Part shown: piece after piece, positions 53,779 to 63,142 of the stretch
Layout of the letters: every line of letters begins with the position of its first letter
How positions within the stretch are numbered: the first letter of the stretch is position 1
NCBI RefSeq assembly: GCF_018374135.1
Contig: NZ_JAHAFS010000008.1
Span: 26,797-90,796 of the forward strand
Direction of reading: 5' to 3'
Origin: Campylobacter gracilis
GTDB lineage: Bacteria > Campylobacterota > Campylobacteria > Campylobacterales > Campylobacteraceae
DNA length: 64,000 nucleotides
The notes under the pieces: model-generated
Told to the model about the DNA's origin: nothing
Database searches by the model: none
Seen by the model: the letters and a program-made list of their open reading frames with translations, nothing else
Program-made: the position numbers and the translations under genes

Positions 53779-54984
53779 ATGAAATTTTTACCACCGCTAC
53801 TACTTTGCGCCTGCTTCATCTATGCCGGCAACGGCGTTGCAATACCTAGTGGCGCTACGGGCATAGATGCGTCTGCGGAGATCAAACACGCTAGCTTCAT
53901 ACTAGAGCTTGACGCAAATGTCGCGGTGCTAAAAAATCTAGACGGCGAAATTTACGCAGGGCTTGACAACGGCAAGCTCTATAAAATCACCATTAACTCT
54001 GCGGAGAATTCCGCGCGAAATTCCGCTGCCGGGCAAAATTTCGCAGATCAAAATTCCGCCGCAAGCACAAATTCTGATGCGGCGCAGAATTCCAATGCGA
54101 AAGCGAGCGTAAATTCCACGGGAAATTCTACTGCGAATTCCGCTACCGTAAATTCTTTAGGAAATTTCGCGAAGCAAAATTCCGCCGAAAATTCTACGGC
54201 ATTAAATTCTGCCCAGAATTCCGCCTCGGACACAATATCCAAAACGCTAATTTTCACCCTACCCTTGTCCAAAAATTACCTAGACGAGCCGATGGGCGCT
54301 ACCATATTCGACGTCGATAAACTAGGCGAAAAATACGCATTTTTATATAACGGCGACGCGTTTGAAAAGATGCTGGGCGTGTTTGCGGGTGGCAAGATCA
54401 CGCACTACAAATTGCCGATGACGGGGATTAAAAACGTCTATTTCTACGACGAAAATACCGTGATTTTGCTAGGTCTTGGTAGCGAAATTCTATACTTCGA
54501 CCTGTCTAGCGGCAAGGTAAGCTTCGAGCAAAAGCTCACCATCGCGTCTTTGGGCGGCAGCGCCTACGACCGTGCTAGCGGGACACTGCTAATCTCGTGC
54601 GAGGGCGGCATCGTGTTTTATTTCGACGCGAAAGCAAAAAAGCTTATGAGCCAAAAGTCCCTACACAAGGACGGGATCTACTCCGTGGCGCTACTTGGCG
54701 ATCGTATGATGAGCGGCTCGAACGACAAAGAAAGATCGTGTTACTACGAAAACGGCGATTTCTCTAAATTTTATAACGCCCATTTTGCAGTTTTTGCCGT
54801 GGCGCTAAGCCCCGAGCTGGGCGCTTTTACCGTTAATAACGGCGTGCGTGTAATCGATAAAGCAGGCGAGATCGTTCGCAACATCGAGCTAGATAACGAT
54901 ATCATCAACTATCTGCTTTTCGAAGGAGATTATCTCGTGGGCTCGGGGTATAATAGATATATCTACTTTTGGGGGCTAAAATGA
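53779..54984 (+). CDS. napL: Nap accessory protein NapL with a RAATTY insert
   Basis: A 401-residue periplasmic WD40-like protein typical of the Campylobacter/epsilonproteobacterial nap operon. A signal peptide (MKFLPPLLLCACFIYAG) is followed by beta-propeller-like strands (FILELDANVAVLKNLDGEIY, later FVYNGDAFEKMLG-type repeats and NDKERSCYYENGDF). Residues ~72-155 are an inserted Asn/Ser/Ala tract (NSAEN, NFADQ, NSTGN). The position, between napB and napD with overlap to napD, confirms NapL. The exact role in NapA maturation is not settled. Confidence 0.85.
   Translation: MKFLPPLLLCACFIYAGNGVAIPSGATGIDASAEIKHASFILELDANVAVLKNLDGEIYAGLDNGKLYKITINSAENSARNSAAGQNFADQNSAASTNSDAAQNSNAKASVNSTGNSTANSATVNSLGNFAKQNSAENSTALNSAQNSASDTISKTLIFTLPLSKNYLDEPMGATIFDVDKLGEKYAFLYNGDAFEKMLGVFAGGKITHYKLPMTGIKNVYFYDENTVILLGLGSEILYFDLSSGKVSFEQKLTIASLGGSAYDRASGTLLISCEGGIVFYFDAKAKKLMSQKSLHKDGIYSVALLGDRMMSGSNDKERSCYYENGDFSKFYNAHFAVFAVALSPELGAFTVNNGVRVIDKAGEIVRNIELDNDIINYLLFEGDYLVGSGYNRYIYFWGLK
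54006..54221 (+). repeat. In-frame RAATTY tract in napL
   Basis: Fifteen RAATTY words at 54006, 54018, 54036, 54051, 54069, 54087, 54111, 54123, 54135, 54150, 54162, 54177, 54189, 54204 and 54216. All steps (12, 15, 18 or 24 bases) are multiples of three, so every word is read as xxR-AAT-TYx (Asn-Ser or Asn-Phe). Base composition alone would predict about 0.3 words here. Confidence 0.9.
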
Positions 54985-55316
54985 ATATTTCAAGCGTCGT
55001 GATCTATCTAGGCACAAATACCGACATAGCGGCGTTTCGCAAGGAGCTGCAAAGTATCGGCGGCTGCGAGTTTGTCGCGTGCGAGGACAGCAAGGCGGTA
55101 GCCACGATTAGTGCGGAGAGCTTCGAGGACGAGATCGCTGCATTTCGCGCGATAGAGGCCATAGAGGGCGTAAACGAGGCTATGATGATCTACTCATACT
55201 CCGATCTGGACGCAGATATCGCCGCGGCAAACTCCGACAACGGTGAGCAGATAATGCGCGAGCTGGACGAAAAAGACCCGAACCAGATCAAATACGGCGG
55301 CAAGGTGCGGGTCTAA
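54969..55316 (+). CDS. napD: NapA chaperone NapD
   Basis: A 115-residue cytoplasmic ferredoxin-fold protein that binds the NapA Tat signal. The start ISSVVIYLGTN, the EGVNEAMMIYSY region and an acidic tail fit the family. It overlaps napL by 16 bases and ends the operon. Confidence 0.9.
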   Translation: MGAKMNISSVVIYLGTNTDIAAFRKELQSIGGCEFVACEDSKAVATISAESFEDEIAAFRAIEAIEGVNEAMMIYSYSDLDADIAAANSDNGEQIMRELDEKDPNQIKYGGKVRV

Positions 55317-56058
55317 ACCGCCGCCACCATATTCGCGCTTTTTGTCTAAATTTTATATTTTCGACGATCTCTGTGTCACTCGGTAAAATTTTTTGTATAA
55401 ATTTTATCCGCACCCACGGAATTTGAAATTTTTTCCAACTCATCTTTACCGCTTCTAGCCTATTTTTGTATCTCTAGCCCGACGCCACTTTTGCGCTCCT
55501 AACTGACTTTTGCGCTTTTGATCCACCGCCTTACGTTTAGCCGTAAAATTTAAATCTACAATTAGTCCTATGACGATACGGAATTTTAAAAACGGCGGAC
55601 GAATTAAATTTATGAAATTTATGTGCAGGACGATGCTTTGCGCCGCATAAAAAAACATGCCGTACCAAAATCAGACGTCGCGACGCCCGTCTGCTTGAGG
55701 TGCCGCTATAAAATACGACTACCGGGGCGCCGGCAGAAACTACTTTCGCACGCAGCTTGAGATGCGCCGCAATAAAACATCGAGCGAGCTCCGCTGCCGT
55801 CAAACACGCTAAATTTAGCGCGCGCATTTACTCCCTAGTATCGCGGCCCTTCATTCGGCCACGGGCTTTGCGGCGCGCAGAGGGTTTTTAAATTTCAAAA
55901 CAAGAGCATAAATTTTAAAATTCCTAGACGTAGAAATTCCGCGCCGAAGCTAAATTTTAAAATTTGGCGCGAGGGCGTAAGAGCCGCAAGGGTATGCTTG
56001 GCATTGCGCTTTACGGGCAAAATTTTCATAAATTTAAAAGCGCCATGCGACGCAAGCC
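55317..56058. other. ~740-base region between napD and the AI-2E transporter gene
   Basis: No gene supported: the short open frames (for example 55537-55827 and 55895-56299 minus) have no RBS or family features, and the second is mostly a shadow of the transporter gene. The right half is rich in AAATTT/GAATTC-type words. Confidence 0.4.
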
Positions 56059-57426
56059 CTACTCGAATTCTATCTTTTTTAGATAATCGTATAAATTTAG
56101 CACCGCGATAAATAGCGTTAAAATCGCGGGCCCCAAGATCACGCCCCAGAACCCAAACGTGCTGATGCCCGAAAGCATCGAGAAGAAGATCAGCATCTCG
56201 TTGATGTTTGCGGGGTTTTCGACTAAGCGCGAGTTGATAAATTTTATCACGAGCGGCTTTACGAAGCTGTCCGCGAGCGTCGAGATCAGTATCACGCAAT
56301 ACGCCATTATCACGATCGCGCCCGAGGTGCTACCCCCCGCTAGCACGTATAGCGCGGTGGGTACATAGATGAGCGCGCCACCGACTGCGGGGATGAGTGA
56401 GCAGAAGGCGAAAAGCACCCCCATCAGCAGCGCGTCAAAGCCGAAGATCCCAGCGATGATCGAAAACAAAAAGCCCTGCAATACGGCGTTGAAAATGGTC
56501 GAGTAAAACACGACGCTCATCGTATTTGCCGTCTCGGAAAAGATATAATCGATCTGCGAGGGCTCGACGGGTAGAATTTTTTTGAAAAAGCGCTTGAAAC
56601 TATCGCCGTAGAGGTATGCAAAAAAGCAAAACACGACGATAAGCACCATATCGACGATAAATTTTGCGCTGGATTTCCCGACGACTGAGAGGTAGGAGAT
56701 GATCTGCTTCGCCACGCCCGCGACGTCTAGGTTTGCTAAAAATGAGCGAAACTGCGCATTAAATTTTTCAAAAGGCCCGGGCAGCTTGATGTCCAGGCTC
56801 TGAACGTAGCTAAGCGCGTCGTTTAGGCGCGCCATATCGAAGCTAGCGGCGTTTTTGGCGATCTCGATCACGGCGTAGATGAAAGGCACAAAAAAAAGCG
56901 CGCATAGCAAAAACACGCTCAGCACCGAGGCCAGCGTGCGCCTGCCGCGGCACAGCTTCATTACTTTAGCGTGCAGACCCGAGGTCGCCACCGCCATCAG
57001 CACGCCAATTGCGATCACCATCAAAAATGGCGAGAACAGATAGATCACGCAGCAAAACATCAGCAAGGTTGCGCCGATAAAAAATATCTTGTTCGTTTTC
57101 GCGCGCCCGTTAGCCTTGGCAAGGCCTGCTTTCACACCAGCAGCAGCTCCCGAAGCGGCAGCGGCGCCTAGCGCGGAAGCATTAGGCGAGAAGGTTTCAT
57201 TAGCTTCGGCGGCGTCGCTAAATGCAGCCGCACCGGCAGATGAGGCTTTGTCGGTTTTGACCCGGTTTTTGCTTTGATTTTCGGCAGCGGTTTTGATTTT
57301 GCCACCTTCACTGCTTGCGGTTTGATTTTCGGTGAAATTTTGCGCCTCGCTTTTGGCGTTATTTTGGGCTATATTTTCAGCCAGGTTTTCATTGCGGCTT
57401 GTGGCGTTATCTTTTGGCGTCGGCAA
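56059..57426 (-). CDS. AI-2E-family (YdiK/PerM-type) transporter with a repeat-rich N-terminal extension
   Basis: A 455-residue protein. Residues ~113-455 are a seven- to eight-span AI-2E/YhhQ-like permease with the family regions FCSLIPAVGGALIYVPTALY and VILGPAILTLFIAVLNLYDY. Residues 1-112 are a low-complexity extension (NATSRNENLAENIAQNN, QNFTENQ, then Ala/Ser-rich) not found in the family. The start is TTG 57426 with AAAAGGATAAAAT directly upstream. Transport substrates of this family vary (AI-2, Na+, others), so I give no symbol. Confidence 0.85.
   Translation of the reverse strand: MPTPKDNATSRNENLAENIAQNNAKSEAQNFTENQTASSEGGKIKTAAENQSKNRVKTDKASSAGAAAFSDAAEANETFSPNASALGAAAASGAAAGVKAGLAKANGRAKTNKIFFIGATLLMFCCVIYLFSPFLMVIAIGVLMAVATSGLHAKVMKLCRGRRTLASVLSVFLLCALFFVPFIYAVIEIAKNAASFDMARLNDALSYVQSLDIKLPGPFEKFNAQFRSFLANLDVAGVAKQIISYLSVVGKSSAKFIVDMVLIVVFCFFAYLYGDSFKRFFKKILPVEPSQIDYIFSETANTMSVVFYSTIFNAVLQGFLFSIIAGIFGFDALLMGVLFAFCSLIPAVGGALIYVPTALYVLAGGSTSGAIVIMAYCVILISTLADSFVKPLVIKFINSRLVENPANINEMLIFFSMLSGISTFGFWGVILGPAILTLFIAVLNLYDYLKKIEFE
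57091..57426 (-). repeat. Low-complexity N-terminal extension of the AI-2E transporter
   Basis: Asn/Ala/Glu/Ser-rich coding tract of about 112 codons; the first half has NIAQN, QNFTE and similar units around AAATTT words, the second half is Ala/Ser-rich. It precedes the first membrane span and would lie in the cytoplasm. Confidence 0.55.
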
Positions 57427-57621
57427 ATTTTATCCTTTTGAAATTTGATGAGCTATTTTATAAATTTTTTTATCAGATTTTGATTAAATTTTAAAATTTC
57501 ATAGAATTTACGAGCGGCGTTCTCGTGCGTTTTCAACATACAGCGCGCTATACGACATATACACGGATCGTACTTAATTTATGAAAATAGCGCATAGCTC
57601 GAACATACATCAAAAACAGAT

Positions 57622-58197
57622 GTGTGCTCCTATGCCGCATTCGAGCCCTGCGCGCACCGCGGCAAGACGCCGTCTTGCGCCGAGCTTTTGGCGGAGCTCG
57701 GGCTATCGCGCGTGGTAATCGGCGCGCGCGATACGAACGCGCAGGCTGCGGGCGGCGCGGAAATTTTACGCCGCGGGGGCATAGAGGTAAAATTTGACGT
57801 TTGCCATGCCGCGGCGGCGGAACTTGCGGAGCCGTTTTATTTGGCGCGCGAGAGCGGTTTTTGCTTCATCAAAATCAATGCCGCGCTAAACGGCGCGGTG
57901 CATGGGCGGATCGGCAGCGAGAAGCAGCGCGCGTTCGTGCACGAGCTGCGCGGCGTGTGCGATTACGTAGGCGTGGGCGGACAGACCGTGCGCGCCGACA
58001 GACCGACGCTGGACGCGCGTGCGGCTAAATTTGATGAAATTAGCGCTTTGGTGGGCAGTGCTGATATGCTGGCGCTAGACGCGCGCGTTGCGCCGCAAAA
58101 TCTAAAGCTGCGCGCGCCTGATGTTTGGATATACTCGCGCCGCAGCCCTTATAATAAGCACAGGCGGCAACCGCGCGTGAAAAAGAAAAATGTATAG
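57622..58197 (+). pseudogene. ribD: ribD remnant (riboflavin deaminase/reductase), 5' and 3' truncated
   Basis: The frame resembles the middle of RibD. FEPCAHRGKTPSCAELL holds the deaminase PCxxxGxxPxC zinc motif, followed by the linker and the first part of the reductase domain (KINAALNGAVHGRIGSEKQ, then DYVGVGGQTVRADRPTLDAR). The N-terminal ~70 residues, including the HAE motif, are missing; upstream DNA is AT-rich and not similar. The C-terminus ends in an unrelated basic tail (KHRRQPRVKKKNV) where the reductase domain should continue. I read it as a disabled copy; an intact ribD must be elsewhere. Confidence 0.7.
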
Positions 58198-58541
58198 CGA
58201 ATGCGTCTGCTAGAAGCGAAGTAAAATCGGTACGATAAACGAGAGTTAAGTAAAAGCTAAGCAGGCGGCAGGCTATTTTTTAGAAAATTAATGTACCTTA
58301 ATAATCGCAAACAACAATCTGCGTAGAGCAAAAGAATAGCGAATTTATAAAATAATGAGCACAACGGATGCGCGAATAGACTAAATTTTAACTTTCAATG
58401 TAGAGTGAGAATAATAGCCGCCCTTATAGGCGTATGAAAGCAGAGCTTCGCTCCAGCTTGCGCTGCAGCCGCATTAGTGAGACCATGCGAAAGCGTATCT
58501 TTAATAATACCTAGCCCGTTACTCATTTTTTGTTCCTTTTT
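58198..58541. other. Intergenic region after the ribD remnant
   Basis: About 340 AT-rich bases without a gene. It may contain further ribD debris, but none can be recognised. Confidence 0.35.
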
Positions 58542-59018
58542 CTAGATTGTTTTAATCAAATTTCTATCTGAAAAATTTATAAAAAATATCAATAAAAGTA
58601 GAAAAATCGCCCCTTTTAAAAAGAATTTAAACTGTGCGGTCATCAAATATGGTCTTAATAATCTATGGTCAAAATTATATTTCTTATATATTTTTCCATC
58701 TTTATCTTCAAGCTGTAAAATTTCATTATTGCCTAATATATCCGGGCTCGGCTCGCCATAAATTTTGATTTTTTGCCCTTTTAGCTTTTCATAAATATCG
58801 CTATCGCTTTTGCTTATTTCATAAACCTTTTTCTTGCCGTTTTCTAGTTCTATATGTATTCGTCCGCCGCTTCCGCGAAAATCATAATAAACGTTTCTTA
58901 AAATTCCGGTATTTATTTCAAGCTCATTTAACTGCTTAGGCGACGTATCTGTCCTATAAATAGTAAAAAGCGTTCCACACAGAACAAAATGCAAACCATA
59001 ACAGCCTATGCTAGCCAC
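58542..59018 (-). CDS. Membrane protein of unknown function, 5' end uncertain (possible frameshift)
   Basis: A 158-residue AT-rich protein: a hydrophobic N-terminus (CYGLHFVLCGTLFTIY), a polar beta-rich middle (RNVYYDFRGSGGRIHIELEN, then KKVYEISKSDSDIYEKLKGQ) and a C-terminal span (FKFFLKGAIFLLLLIFFI). The GTG at 59018 has no RBS. In another frame upstream an ATG at 59121, with AAGGG before it, starts MKFITKYIKKALLLFLRCILQ, which would make a natural N-terminus; joining the two needs a frameshift near 59020-59060. Either a broken gene or a sequence error. No family recognised. Confidence 0.6.
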   Translation of the reverse strand: MASIGCYGLHFVLCGTLFTIYRTDTSPKQLNELEINTGILRNVYYDFRGSGGRIHIELENGKKKVYEISKSDSDIYEKLKGQKIKIYGEPSPDILGNNEILQLEDKDGKIYKKYNFDHRLLRPYLMTAQFKFFLKGAIFLLLLIFFINFSDRNLIKTI

Positions 59019-59329
59019 CTGTGCTGACGGATGCGAAACTCCCCTGATAAAAACGCGCCTGTAAAATACATCGTAAAAATAATAGAAGAGCCTTTTTTAT
59101 ATATTTTGTTATAAATTTCATAAAATTTCCCTTCATATTCTTTTGGATATTTTATTGAGCCGATAATAAATTTGCTCTAAATTTACAAAATTTCCCGCTT
59201 TAAATTTTAAATCTGAAGAAATTTTGAAACCAAGCAAAATTCAAAGACCAAATATACAAAATCGCCACGGCAGGGTTTCCACCTGCGTAGCTATGACTTA
59301 GCGCCGTGAAGTATAAAATTTCATCCGCC

Positions 59330-60346
59330 CTACTCCTCAAACAGATTTCTCTCCGCGGTCTTTAGCATGCGACCGAGCGCCTCGCGCGCCTTATCGGTTG
59401 CGATGCGGCCTTTGGCAGTTTTTTCGATGTAGCCGTTGGCGAGCAGATAGGGCTCGATGACGTCCTCGATCGTGCCCTCATCCTCACTAAGCGCCGCCGC
59501 TATCGTGCTAAGCCCCAAGGCACGGTGCTTGGCGTCAAATAAAATTTCCAAATATTTTATATCCATCTCGTCAAAGCCCTGCTCGTCCACGCCCAGCGCC
59601 TCAAGCCCTTCGCGCGCGCGATCGTGCGAGATAGCGCCCTCGTCGCGCACCTCGGCAAAATCGCGTATGCGGCGCAGCAACCTCAGCGCGATACGCGGAG
59701 TGCCGCGGGAGCGGCGCGCGATCTCGGCGCTGGCGTCGCTTGCACTCTCCTTGCCGAGTTTAACCGAAGCGATCTGCACTATCCGCGCAAGCTCGGCGTG
59801 CGTGTAAAACTGCAAGCGAAACTGCATGCCGAAGCGATCCCGCAGCGGCGCCGAGATCATGCCCGCGCGCGTCGTGGCGCCGATGAGCGTAAAGTGCGGA
59901 ATGTCGATCTTAATGGTCTGAGCGGCGGGACCCGAGCCGATGATAATGTCGAGGCGGAAGTCCTCCATCGCCGAATACAGCACCTCCTCGATCGCGGGGC
60001 TTAAGCGGTGGATCTCGTCGATGAAAAGCACGTCGCCGCTTTGCAGGTTCGTTAAAATCGCCGCCAAATCGCCCGCTTTTTCGATCATCGGCGCGGCGGT
60101 GACCTTGATAGCAGCGCCCATCTGAGCGGCGATGATGTGCGCCAGCGTGGTTTTACCGAGCCCGGGCGGCCCGTAGAAAAGCACGTGATCAAGCACGTCG
60201 GCGCGCTTTTTCGCCGCGGCGATCGCGATGGCGAGGTTTGATTTGATCTTCTCCTGCCCCACGTAATCCTCGAAGCTCGACGGGCGCAGCGAGCTCTCCA
60301 CGCTCTCATCGAGCTGCATCTTTTCGATCTCTACAATTCTGTCCAT
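59330..60346 (-). CDS. ruvB: Holliday junction branch-migration ATPase RuvB
   Basis: A 338-residue AAA+ motor. The start [14 protein letters not shown] leads into [14 protein letters not shown], Walker [10 protein letters not shown], Walker [11 protein letters not shown], sensor [11 protein letters not shown] with the Arg finger APLRDRFGM, and a C-terminal winged-helix with [17 protein letters not shown] and GRIAT. Normal length. It stands alone in this region, as often in Campylobacter. Confidence 0.97.
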   Translation of the reverse strand: MDRIVEIEKMQLDESVESSLRPSSFEDYVGQEKIKSNLAIAIAAAKKRADVLDHVLFYGPPGLGKTTLAHIIAAQMGAAIKVTAAPMIEKAGDLAAILTNLQSGDVLFIDEIHRLSPAIEEVLYSAMEDFRLDIIIGSGPAAQTIKIDIPHFTLIGATTRAGMISAPLRDRFGMQFRLQFYTHAELARIVQIASVKLGKESASDASAEIARRSRGTPRIALRLLRRIRDFAEVRDEGAISHDRAREGLEALGVDEQGFDEMDIKYLEILFDAKHRALGLSTIAAALSEDEGTIEDVIEPYLLANGYIEKTAKGRIATDKAREALGRMLKTAERNLFEE

Positions 60347-61150
60347 AATCTCTCTTTAATCGTTTTTAAAATTTTAGCAAGTGTAGCGAAAAATGGCTAA
60401 ATTTTGACAATTTTGAAGGGATGGATCTTTGCGGGCGGAATAAAATTTGCCGCGCGGAATTTTACGGTACGCGCTTAGGGCTGGGGCTAAAAAGCAGAGC
60501 ACCCGTCGCGAAAGACTGCGGAATTTTACCGCGGCGGGTTTAAGACTACGCTCATGCCGCTACGCCTGCTATGCTTTAGTGCGGAATTTTATTGTGGCGG
60601 CTCCCAAACAGCGCACGGATTGCTAACTGCGCTAAATTTTACGGCGCTGAATTTAGCACGTAGAATTTAAGGCTTTAGGCGTTCGCAATCGGTGATTGCG
60701 GAGCGGCGGTGCGAAATTTGAGCGCATAGAATTTAGAAACGAAATTTAGCCGTTTGAAAAATACACACGGAATTTTACGACGTAAAATTTGACGCTTGGA
60801 ATTTTGTGATATTAAATTCGGCGTCTGGAATTTTGCAGCGGAATTTTGTCTTGTAGAATCTTGATACGGATTTTGTTTTTGCGGCAGCGAGGCTTTAAAT
60901 TCCGCGCTTCAAGCTTCGCGGTACGCAGCTAGTCAGAATTCCATCTCGCATAGTCAGTTAAAATTTCACAAGAAATTCTACGTAGAATTTTATGCAGAAT
61001 TCTGCTTTGCGCACTTGCGCGGCTAGGTAAAATTTCGCGCAAAGTTTGGTATTTTGAGACTGCTTGGAATTCGGCGCGGATTGTAAAATTTACCGCTAAG
61101 CTTAACGTGCGCTCGAGCGATCAAATTCAGCCACACAACCTCGCAACGCC
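60347..61150. other. ~800-base intergenic RAATTY-saturated region
   Basis: No gene. The stretch 60440-61095 consists almost wholly of short units such as GCGGAATTTTACGG, TAGAATTTAAGGC and AAATTCCGCG; I count about 25 RAATTY words there, against about one expected from base composition. Confidence 0.7.
60440..61095. repeat. Dense intergenic RAATTY array
   Basis: About 25 RAATTY words (GAATTT, AAATTT, AAATTC, GAATTC) in 655 bases, often followed by ACGG, GCGG or CCGC. No fixed period and no open frame, so this is the non-coding form of the same element that makes the in-frame inserts. Confidence 0.8.
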
Positions 61151-61828
61151 TTATCGATCACTCTCTTTGATCAAGACACTTTTATTATCGTCGTCACCCT
61201 TACAAAGCACTCTATAATCCGATATTTCAATTGCATATAAAAATACTACGCCGTCGCTTTCAAATTTTTTCGAGCAGCTCTTGGTATATAGCTCGGCGAG
61301 CTTCGGACTCTTTAGAACATAAAACTCATAGCTATCGGCAAAGTGCTCCATATAGCTGTAGGTGATGCTCGCCCAAGGCACCCCGCTATCGCCGCTTTTA
61401 TTTAGCACGATAGTTCTAGCGTTTATTGCTGCAAGCTTTGATTTTAGCTCTGCAAACGTCTTTTTGTCCCAGCCAATGAGCTTTAACCCCTCGCCTATGC
61501 TCGGCGCATTATCTTTGAAAATAGAATTTGAGTAAAATTTCGTCTTATTGCCGTCCATATAGATCCAAATATACTCATCGCCGTAGGCACTTTCGATCAT
61601 GACGCGCAAATTTTTGGGAAAATTGCGATCCGCAAATGCTAGCAGGTCTAGAAATTTCTCGCGATTTTGCTCGTAGTTTTGCATCAGCGGAGCTTTATCT
61701 AGCTCTATTGCGTCGTGATCGACAAAAAAGAATTTAAAATACAAAACTATCGCCAAAATCGGCAGTACCTTTACGCAAAAGAGCAAGCCCAGAGCCGCGG
61801 CTATGATGATTTTTAAAGCTTTAGCCAA
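61151..61828 (-). CDS. Membrane-anchored protein of unknown function
   Basis: A 225-residue protein with one N-terminal span (residues ~5-30) and a periplasmic part of mixed strands and helices (FADRNFPKNLRVMIESAYGDEY, then WDKKTFAELKSKLAAINART). One Cys pair (Cys186 region and Cys211) might form a disulfide. No family recognised. The sequence is AT-richer than the neighbours and the gene stands alone between a repeat-rich region and panB. Confidence 0.6.
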   Translation of the reverse strand: MAKALKIIIAAALGLLFCVKVLPILAIVLYFKFFFVDHDAIELDKAPLMQNYEQNREKFLDLLAFADRNFPKNLRVMIESAYGDEYIWIYMDGNKTKFYSNSIFKDNAPSIGEGLKLIGWDKKTFAELKSKLAAINARTIVLNKSGDSGVPWASITYSYMEHFADSYEFYVLKSPKLAELYTKSCSKKFESDGVVFLYAIEISDYRVLCKGDDDNKSVLIKESDR

Positions 61829-62246
61829 ATTTTCTCCTTAAATTTTATAAGCCATTTAGACGTGACGGCTAGTTTATGCCAGAATTCTACGGCTGCGTGC
61901 GTAAAATTTAGCTCTCGCAGCATATTTTAGAGCTGCGGGCGCGAGAGCGTTCATGAAAAGCGCTCTCGCGTTGCAGTCGGCGACAGAAATAGCGCCCGCA
62001 TGCAGAAGCGCGCAAACTCTCGCGCGACACCGCCCCGCATAAAATACTGCGCAGAGTATCCGCCCAAAGCGCCTGCGATCTCTCGCACTTGATAAAGCGC
62101 TCACAATAGCTCACGTCGAATAAATTTCAAGCGGCGCGAGCCGTTTACATAGCCTGTGACGCGAAAACGAAGCGTTAATTTAAGACAAGCGTAGTTTTAT
62201 TGCCAGAATTTCGGCGCGTAAATTTTAAAATTTAGCCCAAATCCCA
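61829..62246. other. Intergenic region with a strong hairpin
   Basis: About 420 bases, no gene supported. Contains the inverted repeat listed at 61940-61970 and GC-rich segments with AGCGCTT words. Confidence 0.4.
61940..61970. terminator. Perfect 10-base hairpin between the unknown membrane protein and panB
   Basis: Arms CGCGAGAGCG (61940-61949) and CGCTCTCGCG (61961-61970), loop of 11 bases (TTCATGAAAAG core). No T-run on either side. Could be a structural or regulatory element between the two minus-strand genes. Confidence 0.35.
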
Positions 62247-63044
62247 CTATTGCTTATATTCAAACTCCTCGCTCGGAAAGCTCTCCTCCTTGACTTCGCG
62301 CGCATATTCGCGCACCGCGCCTTTTACCAGCTCGGCGCCGTCTAAATAGCGCTTAACGAATTTCGGCCGAAACTCCGTGAAAAATCCACACATATCGCTC
62401 CACACAAGCACCTGTCCGTCCACGCCGGCGCCAGCACCGATGCCGATGACCGGCACGTCGGTACCGAGCGCCACTTGATTTGCGACTGCGGAGATCGTCC
62501 CCTCGACCAACAGCAGCACCGCGCCCGCCTCGGCAAGCGCTCTAGCGTCGCTTAAAACCTCGCGCGCGCCCTCCTCGCCACGCCCACTTACCTTGTAGCC
62601 GCCCATAAAGCGCGAAAATTGCGGCTTTAGCCCGATGTGGCTCATCACGGCGATACCGTTTCGATTAAGCAGTGCCACGGTATCTGCCATATGCGCGCCG
62701 CCTTCGATTTTGACGGCGTCGCAGCCGGTACTTTCATAGACTTTGGCGCAGTTTTGTAGCGCGAGCTCTGGCGTCGCGCACGAGCAAAACGGCATATCTA
62801 CGACCATATACGCTCGATTTAGCCCCCGTCTTACGGCGCGCGCATGATATATCATCTGCTCTACGCTTGCGCCCAGGGTCTCGGAGTGCCCGCCGAAGCT
62901 CATATTTAGGCTGTCGCCTACGAGCACCATATCGACTTCGTCGTCGAAAATTTTAGCAAAAAGCGCGTCATAGGCAGTGATCATCACGATCTTTTCGCCG
63001 GATTTTTTCATCTCGTATAATTTAGAAAGCGTGATTTTTGACAT
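62247..63044 (-). CDS. panB: 3-methyl-2-oxobutanoate hydroxymethyltransferase PanB
   Basis: A 265-residue enzyme for the first committed step of pantothenate synthesis. KITLSKLYEMKKSGEKIVMIT, the substrate/metal motif MVLVGDSLNMSFGGH (metal-binding Asp), KIEGG and VIGIGAGAGVDGQVLVWSDM are typical. CAAGGAGCCAAA precedes the ATG. It is divergent from ssrA. panC is not adjacent. Confidence 0.96.
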   Translation of the reverse strand: MSKITLSKLYEMKKSGEKIVMITAYDALFAKIFDDEVDMVLVGDSLNMSFGGHSETLGASVEQMIYHARAVRRGLNRAYMVVDMPFCSCATPELALQNCAKVYESTGCDAVKIEGGAHMADTVALLNRNGIAVMSHIGLKPQFSRFMGGYKVSGRGEEGAREVLSDARALAEAGAVLLLVEGTISAVANQVALGTDVPVIGIGAGAGVDGQVLVWSDMCGFFTEFRPKFVKRYLDGAELVKGAVREYAREVKEESFPSEEFEYKQ

Positions 63045-63097
63045 TTTGGCTCCTTGATTTGGTTAAAATTTGAACGCAATTCTAGCATAAGCCGAAT

Positions 63098-63126
63098 TTG
63101 ACATTTATAAAATTTTAAAGTAAAAT
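63098..63126 (+). promoter_or_regulatory. ssrA promoter (TTGACA-N17-TAAAAT)
   Basis: TTGACA at 63098-63103 and TAAAAT at 63121-63126 with the ideal 17-base spacer; the mature tmRNA 5' end is 17 bases after the -10 box. Confidence 0.75.
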
Positions 63127-63142
63127 GCGCGCGCATTCTTTC

